Shown here: positions 26,231-32,553 of the stretch, piece by piece
Numbering within the stretch: the stretch's first letter is position 1
How the letters are laid out: every line of letters begins with the position of its first letter
Assembly (NCBI RefSeq): GCF_002250565.1
Contig: NZ_NMVJ01000001.1
Location: 62,001-126,000 of the forward strand
Source: Parenemella sanctibonifatiensis
GTDB lineage: Bacteria > Actinomycetota > Actinomycetes > Propionibacteriales > Propionibacteriaceae
Reading direction: 5' to 3'
DNA: 64,000 nt
Notes under the pieces: model-generated
What the model was told of the DNA's origin: nothing
What the model saw: only the letters and a program-made list of their open reading frames with translations
Databases searched by the model: none
Translations under genes and position numbers: made by a program

Positions 26231-27001
26231 TTAAGCTGCGGGAAGTAGCGCCTCCGCGGCGGAGACACCGGGGGGCAGAAGTCGTACTGTCCGCGCCACC
26301 GTGTCATATTCGATGAGACGGCTCTGGTGTAGTTGTTTCAGGACATCTTTGCGGAAAGACGGAAGCCCGGGATGCTCAAGCCAGCGGAATAGTTCGCTTT
26401 CTCCGACGTCACCCATTTCAGTCAACAGCAACAAAAGGGTTTGCTGCTTCCAAGTGAGGCCCGTCCGCAGAACCCGCCTTATATTGTCGTGCGTCCACAC
26501 CCACGCCACCTCACGCTGGATCAGGCCCTCCACGACGGCGGTGGCTTCATCCGTCGTCAGAGCGTGAAGCAGCCGCACCAACTCAGCAACGAGCCACTTG
26601 GCCGTGTAGAGCACTACGGTTGCGCCCATTTGGTTCGGGTCAACCTCGGCACCGGCGTGCCCCACGCCTCGGTTGTTTCGAACGTCGTAGAGCCCGATCA
26701 TCATCCGCGGGATAAGAATGCGTGCAGAGCGGCTATTGGGAACTTGCTGATAGCTGCTCTCCAACTCCCAACACTTTTGTGCAAAACGACTCGGTTTCTC
26801 TGCGCGCGCGGGATAAACTCCGCCCTCCAGCCAACCCTTGCAAATGGTGTATACGACTTCGCAGAGCTTGCCACCGTTGAGCTCTGACGGCTCCCACCGA
26901 TGCTCTCGATAGTTCTTGATGATCTCATTGAAGGCGGTGAGCAAGTCGTCGCGTAGAGTGTCAGGCAAGACGGTCAGCGCATCCCGTGGGGCGAGCCCCA
27001 T
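26231..27001 (-). CDS. HEPN-like protein, second gene of an unrecognised two-gene module
   Basis: 256 residues from the ATG at 27001. The first two thirds are helical, with RMMIGLYDVRNNRGVGHAGA then EVDPNQMGATVVLYTAKWLV. The R-N-x-R-x3-H element has the form of the R-x4-6-H motif of HEPN ribonucleases. The last third looks like a winged helix (LLTEMGDVGESELFRWLEHP; SRLIEYDTVARTVRLLPPGV). It begins 1 nt after the stop of the upstream gene (TGA-A-ATG), so the pair is coupled. Base composition is visibly lower in GC than the flanks, a sign of transfer. A role in phage defence is possible from motif and setting but not shown. Confidence 0.65.
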   Translation of the reverse strand: MGLAPRDALTVLPDTLRDDLLTAFNEIIKNYREHRWEPSELNGGKLCEVVYTICKGWLEGGVYPARAEKPSRFAQKCWELESSYQQVPNSRSARILIPRMMIGLYDVRNNRGVGHAGAEVDPNQMGATVVLYTAKWLVAELVRLLHALTTDEATAVVEGLIQREVAWVWTHDNIRRVLRTGLTWKQQTLLLLLTEMGDVGESELFRWLEHPGLPSFRKDVLKQLHQSRLIEYDTVARTVRLLPPGVSAAEALLPAA

Positions 27002-27002
27002 T

Positions 27003-27530
27003 TCACACGTCACTCTCGCTGTGCAACATGCCCTGAACATACGCAAGACCTTCGTGAGTCACTTTGTAGGTCTTGTTTGCCTGTCGACTATTGCCAGACT
27101 TCTTCAACTGAATCACGCGCTGCGGTTTCTTTCTCATGTTGCTGCTCAGCGCATCAGTAATATTGGGAATGGAGTGGCCTAGATTCTTGAGCTCAGCGTT
27201 GAGCAGGCGCGAGGCCCACGATTCATGAGCCTCATGGACCTGAATCCAGTAGGCGGCGACGAGAGCCTTGTCCTCATTAGATTTGGGCGACGCCGCAGCA
27301 AACAACTCCGCGAAGTGCTGGTAGTCGGGCACCTCTTCCGCGATCTCTTCTACCCCCGCGCGCGGGGATTCTCCGTTGACGCCACCCCCGACCGCTTGAC
27401 GGCCGCCAGTAGAGATGGTCACTCCGTAGCGGTCGGCAGCCCACCGCAGAACACGGTCGCGCGACTCCTCCTCCAGATCTGCGAGCGCGTTGGCAACTGC
27501 CGACATCGCGTCGATCTCAGGGTCCCCCAT
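27003..27530 (-). CDS. Winged-helix-like protein, first gene of the two-gene module
   Basis: 175 residues. The start EIDAMSAVANALADLEEESR followed by RVLRWAADRYGV is an amphipathic helical unit seen in many uncharacterised bacterial proteins. After a flexible Gly-rich linker comes FAELFAAASPKSNEDKALVA then AYWIQV, and finally LKNLGHSIPNITDALSSNMR and YKVTHEGLAYVQGML, a winged-helix-like pattern with Lys/Arg-rich strands suited to nucleic acid. AGGAGA precedes the ATG at 27530. It is coupled to the HEPN-like gene and probably guides or controls it. I do not recognise a named family. Confidence 0.65.
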   Translation of the reverse strand: MGDPEIDAMSAVANALADLEEESRDRVLRWAADRYGVTISTGGRQAVGGGVNGESPRAGVEEIAEEVPDYQHFAELFAAASPKSNEDKALVAAYWIQVHEAHESWASRLLNAELKNLGHSIPNITDALSSNMRKKPQRVIQLKKSGNSRQANKTYKVTHEGLAYVQGMLHSESDV

Positions 27531-28063
27531 TGACTCTCCTATTGCTCAATGCACATCAAGAACCATGCCAATAGTACCATCAGTGTTCTTCTTCAAGTCG
27601 ACACAAGGACTCCCGCACTGCCGGGCCTGTCCTGTGTTCAACGCTAGGTCGGTCACTGGGGTCGGCCTCACGCGGCCGGACCTCAACCTGGTCGGCGCTC
27701 AACGATTCAGCCGGTCCGCCAAGTCCACGAAGGCTGAATCGCGCATCCACTTAGCAGATACCCCATCCTGACAAGCACGCCAGCGTCCGCTCACCCTCGA
27801 TCTGCAAGACGCGTGGTAGCTCGGAGTGACGGTGTCCGAGCTACCGGTGGGGCGTTGGCTACGTCGATGCTGGGTCGCCGCTTCGCGGTGTGGAGCGCAA
27901 GCTCGAAACGAGGTCGTGGCGGTCTGGCGACCTCGGCGAACGCCGTTGAGCGCCTTCCGCTTCAGCATCTCCAGGTACGAACCGAACTGTCCGTCGATTT
28001 CCAACGGCGCAACGCAGCGGCATCCGAATCGCCCGCCGGCTCAATGTAGAGTTTCAGAAGTTG
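27531..28063. other. About 530 bases without a supportable gene
   Basis: Open frames exist on both strands, for example 27699-28004 minus and 27826-28074 plus. They are rich in Arg, Cys and Ser, have no ribosome sites and no family motifs, and look like chance or decayed coding. A perfect 11-bp hairpin at 27815-27845 is the only clear structure. The stretch separates the low-GC two-gene module from a broken SnoaL gene and may hold the remains of an insertion. Confidence 0.5.
27815..27845. repeat. Perfect 11-bp inverted repeat
   Basis: GGTAGCTCGGA and TCCGAGCTACC are exact reverse complements around a 9-nt loop (GTGACGGTG). No T-run follows on either strand, so a simple terminator is unlikely. 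It could be the end or subterminal structure of a lost mobile element, or a strong RNA hairpin. Confidence 0.55.
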
Positions 28064-28519
28064 TCAACCATTGATCGGCGACGCGAGCGCTTCTTCGTTT
28101 CCGGAGTCGGCTACCACGCGAAGTGCACGCTCAAGCACCTGAAGATTCTCCACAGTCTCGACCGAGGTCACCTTGCCCCATTTGAGCGTCATGAACTGAT
28201 AGACGGTGTTCTCGTAGCGGTTCCCGTCTGGCAAGGGCCCACTGACCTGTGAGCGCACAGCGATGCGGGTATTCCAGGGACCGCCGTTGACTAGCACCTC
28301 GCGGACGTCGAACGTCGCACCGGGAAGGAGGCGGAACGTGCGCTCCCACCAACGGATCATGGCTTCCTTGGACATTCGTCACCCGCCGAGGGCATGTTCG
28401 CCGTGGAACACGTACTCGAACGGTGTTCCAAGTCCATCAACCATAGCTTGGTAGTTGCCGGAGTTGATCATGGCAAACGTGTCACGCACTTTGCGGCGCA
28501 CGATCTTCGCGTAGCTCAT
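28064..28519 (-). pseudogene. SnoaL-like (NTF2-fold) protein interrupted by in-frame TGA
   Basis: The first part, from ATG 28519, reads KIVRRKVRDTFAMINSGNYQ and FEYVFHGEHALGG. The second reads MSKEAMIRWWERTFRLLPG and VNGGPWNTRIAVRSQV. Together they make one SnoaL-type chain of about 150 residues, a small cone-shaped fold that binds or isomerises hydrophobic ligands. Both parts are in the same frame, split by GGG-TGA-CGA-ATG at about 28375-28384. Family members usually read G-G-T-R at this point. A nonsense change is the simplest view; restart at the ATG two codons on could yield two halves. It lies downstream of the MarR gene on the same strand. Confidence 0.75.
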
Positions 28520-28620
28520 CTTCGTTGCCGTTCCTTCAAGCAGCCTTCCATGGTTTTGCCCGGCGGCTCCGTCGCAAGGCAATGATCTACTACGCCGAGC
28601 CGAAGGTCCAGCAGTCCCGC

Positions 28621-29049
28621 TCAAGCTTCGAGGGCTTGGGCGACATCGGTGACCGAGTCGAGGAAGGCTTGCGCCTGCTCCGGTGACCAGCGCTCGAACA
28701 CTGCGCGTAGTTGGGCGATGCTGTCGGCGTAAAGCGTGTCGAAGCGTTCGACGCTGGTGGGGTGAATACGGATCGACCGGCGGTCGTTGGCGTCGGGTCG
28801 GCGCTCGATCCACCCTTGTTTCTCCAGCCGGGTGAGTATGCCGGTCATGGTGGCGACGTGGGTGCTGGTGCGTCGGGCGAGGGCGGTTGGGGTCTGTGGC
28901 CCTTCGCGGTGGAGCACTTCAAGCACCGTCAGGTCACCTTCTTTGAGATGCACCGACTCGGCGACCATGCGATCGCGAGTGGCGAGGTTGGTGCGGAGTC
29001 GCCGAAGCGCGAGCAGTAGGGGTTCGTTTGGGTGTGCGGGGTCGGTCAC
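28621..29049 (-). CDS. MarR-family transcriptional regulator
   Basis: 142 residues. The winged helix contains LKEGDLTVLEVLHREGPQTP, TALARRTSTHVATMTGILTR, LEKQGWIERRPDANDRRSIR, the standard MarR recognition helix and wing. It should bind DNA as a dimer and release it on contact with a small aromatic or oxidant ligand. The GTG start at 29049 overlaps the stop of the upstream gene (GTGA), so it is the second gene of an operon led by an unknown protein. An inverted repeat over the operon promoter (29716-29746) is the likely binding site, giving autoregulation. Confidence 0.9.
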   Translation of the reverse strand: MTDPAHPNEPLLLALRRLRTNLATRDRMVAESVHLKEGDLTVLEVLHREGPQTPTALARRTSTHVATMTGILTRLEKQGWIERRPDANDRRSIRIHPTSVERFDTLYADSIAQLRAVFERWSPEQAQAFLDSVTDVAQALEA

Positions 29050-29699
29050 GATGACAGCCTCCGGGCGATGAGCGGGAACGGTGTGATTCCGACGTCGTGT
29101 AGCTGCTTGCGAACCACGCTGTAGAAGCTGGGCCGCATGAGCTGTCCGGCGAGGAAGGGCACCGTTTTCCCGGGGAGCACGGCGTAGTTCATGATGAGGA
29201 ATGGGGCGTCCGGAGTGAACTCAAGTAGCGTCGAGTTGTCGACCTTTAGTGCACGGGCGTACCACTCGGAGAGCGACTTCCATGCCGCCACCGCTGTGCG
29301 GGAGGACGTGTCGCCGGTGAAGTGGTTCAGCAGGATCTCCCCGTCTTGCCCTTCGGTGTCGCCGAATCGGCCGCCGTTGCGGGCCGTCATCGCCAGCTCC
29401 GGCTTCGGGAAGCCCAGGGTTGTTGTGCGCTCGATGAGGGCGTCGCGCATCTGCTCGTTGGCGTGCACGAGCAGGGCGAGGTCGTACTGCGGTCCGCCCT
29501 TGATCGGTACGACAACCGTGACGGCCAGGGCATGCGCGGTGATTGCCCCTTCGGTGCGGAGTTCGTTGGCCAGGCTGACGAGCCGGTGCTGATATTCGTG
29601 GCGCTTCTTGCTCGCCTTCACGAACGGGCCTCGAAGACTCAGGTCGATGTTCCAGGCGAGGTGGGTGAACCAGCCGTCAAGTGGGGTGTCAAAGTTCAT
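29046..29699 (-). CDS. Conserved protein of unknown function, coupled to MarR
   Basis: 217 residues, no signal peptide or membrane helix. Readable features are DGWFTHLAWNIDLSLRGPFV near the start, the basic KASKKRHEYQHR, a strand-rich middle (AVTVVVPIKGGPQYDLALLV) and LPGKTVPFLAGQLMRPSFYS near the end. The pattern suggests an alpha/beta sandwich, possibly a dimeric ferredoxin-like fold, but I cannot name a family. GGAGGAG lies 7 nt before the ATG at 29699. The downstream MarR overlaps by 4 nt, and a strong promoter with a palindrome stands upstream. It may act on the compound sensed by MarR. Confidence 0.7.
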   Translation of the reverse strand: MNFDTPLDGWFTHLAWNIDLSLRGPFVKASKKRHEYQHRLVSLANELRTEGAITAHALAVTVVVPIKGGPQYDLALLVHANEQMRDALIERTTTLGFPKPELAMTARNGGRFGDTEGQDGEILLNHFTGDTSSRTAVAAWKSLSEWYARALKVDNSTLLEFTPDAPFLIMNYAVLPGKTVPFLAGQLMRPSFYSVVRKQLHDVGITPFPLIARRLSS

Positions 29700-29715
29700 C
29701 ACTGCACTCCTCCTT

Positions 29716-29756
29716 CTATGGGAATCATATTATATGCGATCCATAGTACTTGGTCA
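29716..29756 (-). promoter_or_regulatory. Sigma-70 type promoter with MarR-type operator
   Basis: On the minus strand TGACCA (29756-29751) and a perfect TATAAT (29734-29729) are 16 nt apart. An inverted repeat CTATGG/CCATAG (29716-29721 and 29741-29746) brackets the -10 box, with further near-symmetry inside it. Such overlap fits repression by the MarR protein two genes downstream. The AT-rich box stands out in this GC-rich window. Confidence 0.7.
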
Positions 29757-29945
29757 GTGGCGCCGGCCCGCAGCCAGCGCGCAGGAAACCCGGGCGATGC
29801 CTGCCCGCTGGGGCTAGGAGGTCGGGGATCGCAGCCTTGACTGAGCGTGATGGCGGCGGTCAGGCGCCGCGTCAGGTCGTCACTCACGGCACGCTCACGT
29901 CAGGGAGGCCGTAGGGCAAGGGGGCCTTCGTTGTGCGGGGCATCG

Positions 29946-30296
29946 CTAGATCAGTACTGCGATCGTCGCGTTCAGGAATGTCAAGACGCCGATCGCCCAG
30001 AACAGGACGCTGGGGACCGGCCGGTCGCAACGTTGCCGGGCCCCGCCGATCCCGAGGAGGGCGGCGATGGCGAGCAGCACAACAAGCTTGATGCCGAGCT
30101 TCGGGTAGTTGAGCTCATGATCGAGACCCCACGGTGCGGCAAGCGCGAGCCCGGTGATCAGGGCCAGGGACATGCCTCACTGCAGCATGGAGGTGATCCG
30201 GGGGCGCCGATGGCTGGCTTCAACGGCCCACGCGCCGAGCAGGAGCGCGAATCCCACCAGGTGCAGCAGGAGGACGATGTCACGAACGGCGTCCAT
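29946..30296 (-). pseudogene. Four-helix integral membrane protein interrupted by in-frame TGA
   Basis: From ATG 30296, after a GGAAGGAG site, the frame gives AVRDIVLLLHLVGFALLLGA and RRPRITSMLQ, then TGA. It continues in the same frame with MSLALITGLALAAPWG, LNYPKLGIKLVVLLAIAALL and SVLFWAIGVLTFLNATIAVL. The whole resembles uncharacterised actinobacterial membrane proteins with LHLxG, ML-x-TGL and K-x-VKLVVLL segments. The stop (30179-30177) sits in CAG-TGA-GGC-ATG, where a Trp codon TGG would need one base change. Function is unknown. It follows the NAD(P)-binding protein gene on the same strand after a 36-nt gap. Confidence 0.7.
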
Positions 30297-30332
30297 CAGT
30301 AGGAACTCCTTCCTTCGCCGGCTAAGGGCTGG

Positions 30333-30968
30333 TCAGTTGGCGACGTAGATGTGCATGCGGCCAAGGTCGTCGCGCTCTGCAATGTCGAGCAGTGCGGTCG
30401 CCATGTCTGGGGCGGTGATCGTCCAGCCGCAAGGGAGGGGCTTGTCGGCGTCGAGACGGTAGCGGCCTTTCGCGGATGCTGATCGGATGCGGGGCGCTCG
30501 GATCGCGGTCCATTGCGCGTCGGATTCCCACAGGGTTATGTCCATGCGGCGCATGTCGTCATAGGTGGCGCCGAGGGCCTTCTGCAGCAGTGGTAGGACC
30601 ACCCAGAGCTTGAACAAGCCCTGGTGGGCCCAGTGTGCGGCAACCTCGGAAGTGATCACGACGATGCGATCGACTCCGTGCTGTTTCATGCCCGCAAGCA
30701 GGTTCCGCGTGCCAGCCGAGTACAGGGTTGTGGGCTTCCTGGATGTGCCGATACCGACCGTACTGACGACCGCGTCGACTCCCGCCAGCAGCGGCTCGAC
30801 CGCGTCAGCGTCGAGGAGATCGGCACGGACTTTCGTGAGGCGCGGATGGTCGATGGTGAGCCTGTTCGGGTGGCGGGCGAGCGCGGTGACCTCATGCCCG
30901 CGCCCCAGCGCCTGCTCGACGACGCAACTGCCGACCATGCCGGTGGCGCCTGGCACCAGGATCCTCAT
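30333..30968 (-). CDS. NAD(P)-binding Rossmann protein (atypical SDR)
   Basis: 211 residues opening MRILVPGATGMVGSCVVEQA, the GxxGxxG dinucleotide loop of atypical short-chain dehydrogenases, with VRADLLDADAVEPLLAGVDA and VSTVGIG following. The YxxxK pair is replaced by ITSEVAAHWA, as in NmrA/azoreductase-like members that sense redox or reduce quinones. It ends RDDLGRMHIYVAN. It is divergent from a second MarR gene over an 80-nt region with repeats, so this MarR probably represses it. Substrate unknown. Confidence 0.87.
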   Translation of the reverse strand: MRILVPGATGMVGSCVVEQALGRGHEVTALARHPNRLTIDHPRLTKVRADLLDADAVEPLLAGVDAVVSTVGIGTSRKPTTLYSAGTRNLLAGMKQHGVDRIVVITSEVAAHWAHQGLFKLWVVLPLLQKALGATYDDMRRMDITLWESDAQWTAIRAPRIRSASAKGRYRLDADKPLPCGWTITAPDMATALLDIAERDDLGRMHIYVAN

Positions 30969-31025
30969 GACACTTCCCCTACACTCGCGATATAGTCCCT
31001 GTTCGGGATCATTTCATTTCGGGAC
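30967..31025 (+). promoter_or_regulatory. Divergent promoter region with repeats before the second MarR gene
   Basis: ATGACA (30967-30972) and TATAGT (30991-30996) form a plausible rightward promoter with an 18-nt spacer. Downstream lie TCCC-tgttc-GGGA (30996-31008) and two direct copies of TTCGGGA (31002 and 31018). The outer GTCCC and GGGAC make a wider inverted repeat. These are good candidates for a MarR operator controlling both directions. Confidence 0.5.
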
Positions 31026-31050
31026 CATCGAGGCAAGAGGACGGCGGTTC

Positions 31051-31497
31051 ATGAGTGAGGAACTGGTAGCGCAGGTACGCTCCGCATTGCAGCACCAGGT
31101 GGTGCAGACGATCTTGGGCAACGACCAGGTAGCCCGTCAGCACGGGCTACGGGTAACCGACCTTCAGACCCTTCACCTGATGGTCCTACAACCCGAAGTG
31201 CGCACACCCCGGCAGATCAGCGACGCCACCGGCATCCCTACCAGCACGGTCACCAAGCTGGTCGACCGGCTCGAAGCTGCCGGCTACCTCCGCCGGGTGC
31301 CCGATGCCAAGGACCGTCGCAAGACACTGCTCCAGCTCATCCCCGAAGCCATCGAACCCCTCGCGGCACGGTACGGGACCAGCGATGACCAGGTCGACCG
31401 AGTCAGCAGGCAATTCACCGACGACGAACTGCGCACGGTCCTGCGCTATCTGCAGGCAGTCAGCGACCTGCTTGCACCACCGCCCACGCGTCCCTGA
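31051..31497 (+). CDS. MarR-family transcriptional regulator
   Basis: 148 residues. The winged helix is clear in GLRVTDLQTLHLMVLQPEVR, TPRQISDATGIPTSTVTKLV and DRLEAAGYLRRVPDAKDRRK. Helices at both ends (QHQVVQTILGNDQ; ELRTVLRYLQAVSDLLA) form the dimer interface. It stands divergent from the NAD(P)-binding protein gene, the usual layout for a MarR repressor and its target. The ligand is unknown. The AraC-like gene downstream is in another frame with a 70-nt gap and is probably separate. Confidence 0.9.
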   Translation: MSEELVAQVRSALQHQVVQTILGNDQVARQHGLRVTDLQTLHLMVLQPEVRTPRQISDATGIPTSTVTKLVDRLEAAGYLRRVPDAKDRRKTLLQLIPEAIEPLAARYGTSDDQVDRVSRQFTDDELRTVLRYLQAVSDLLAPPPTRP

Positions 31498-31567
31498 CCT
31501 TCGACCGCGAATGCCAGCACGTCGTGCACCCACAGCACCCGCAGGCGGTTCTGGCGGGACCGGTCGC

Positions 31568-32023
31568 GTGGTACAGCAGACAGCTGTACCGCCCGATCAC
31601 GTCCGGCCCGAGATCGCTACCGCCATACATGCAATGCACGACGAGCTAGCCCGTCCGTGGACCCTCACCGACCTTGCCGACATCACCCATCTCTCCCCTT
31701 CACGGCTGCGTCAACTATTCCTCACCTCCTACGGGTTAACCCCCATCGGGTGGCTAACCCACCAGAGAGTTCGCAAAATGGCGCAACTGCTCCGCGAGAC
31801 TCATCAAGCAGTACGCGACATCGCTAAGACCGTCGGATGGAGGAATCAGGCTCGTGCTGCCCAGCAGTTCCGCAAACTCACCGGGCTGAGCCCGACCGAG
31901 TACCGAGCCAAGGTCCGTGAGGCGGCTGTAGTGGAGTGCTTCTGGTGCGGACAGCCCCTCCCCATCCCAGCTAGTGACGGTGATCCGCGCGTGCTTGACG
32001 GGGATCAGAGCGTCCATGGCTGA
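31568..32023 (+). CDS. AraC-type HTH regulator with Cys-x2-Cys tail
   Basis: 151 residues from GTG 31568 (ATG 31634 is an alternative). Two helix-turn-helix units are evident: WTLTDLADITHLSPSRLRQL and AVRDIAKTVGWRNQARAAQQ, ending FRKLTGLSPTEYRAK as in AraC/XylS proteins. There is no separate effector domain. The chain then adds a tail with VECFWCGQPLP, a possible half zinc finger. Genes of this kind are common next to actinobacterial serine recombinases, so it may regulate excision or transfer of the element. Confidence 0.72.
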   Translation: MVQQTAVPPDHVRPEIATAIHAMHDELARPWTLTDLADITHLSPSRLRQLFLTSYGLTPIGWLTHQRVRKMAQLLRETHQAVRDIAKTVGWRNQARAAQQFRKLTGLSPTEYRAKVREAAVVECFWCGQPLPIPASDGDPRVLDGDQSVHG

Positions 32024-32337
32024 ACTGCTGGACTCCCACTCTCGCCATGAGGTAGGCGTGAAGGCCACCGACAGAGTGCTCCATCCGGGGCGCGGTGCGC
32101 ACCTGGCTGGTAAGCCTCCATTGGGCTCGCCGTGTCGCGAGGCACCGTGGCGCAACCCGGATCGTGCGTCATTCGGTGCGGATGGACGGCTTGGGAAATT
32201 TTCTCCCGCCGTGAACCACCCCACCCGGCACCCTCGTGCCCGATTCCGGAGGAAGGGACGGTCCCGGACATTTTCCGGAACCGTCACCACCCCGACCGTC
32301 CCCGCGGGTTCTGGGGTGGGGTGTCCACCTGTGGGGC
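32024..32337. other. Non-coding stretch between the AraC-like and recombinase genes
   Basis: No frame with a start site or family pattern is convincing. The stretch contains an AT-rich patch (GAAATTTTCTCCC at about 32197), the inverted repeat described at 32257-32285 and a G-rich run near 32316. It is the likely home of the recombinase promoter and of control sites. Confidence 0.45.
32257..32285. repeat. 11-bp inverted repeat upstream of the recombinase
   Basis: GACGGTCCCGG and CCGGAACCGTC pair at ten of eleven positions around ACATTTT. It may form a hairpin or be bound by the AraC-like protein or the recombinase. There is no adjoining T-run on the plus strand. Confidence 0.45.
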
Positions 32338-32553
32338 ATGAGGTATGCACGCACCACATCAAACGGGCGGCGCCTAATCGCAGAGCCCGTGCCCCGGGGC
32401 GAGCCGGACATGGACCGGCTGGTGGCGCTGGTGCTGCACCTGGCCGATTGTCTCCACGCCCACACCCCGCAGCCCGAACCCGATACAAGCTCGACGATGA
32501 GGACCACCGACCATGACCACCGCCGACACGAAGCCCCTGACCGTCCCGGGTGA
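32338..32553 (+). CDS. Small protein overlapping the recombinase start
   Basis: A 71-codon frame starting MRYARTTSNGRRLIAEPVPR with a helical core MDRLVALVLHLADCLHAH. It overlaps the first 41 nt of the recombinase gene in another frame, which would allow coupling. The ribosome site is weak (GTGGGGC). The core helix is hydrophobic and regular enough to be real, but no family is recognised. Confidence 0.4.
   Translation: MRYARTTSNGRRLIAEPVPRGEPDMDRLVALVLHLADCLHAHTPQPEPDTSSTMRTTDHDHRRHEAPDRPG

Noticed and set aside
27699-28004. Minus-strand frame as a transposase remnant
   Set aside because: No DDE, HTH or insertion-sequence end pattern could be identified; composition suggests chance.
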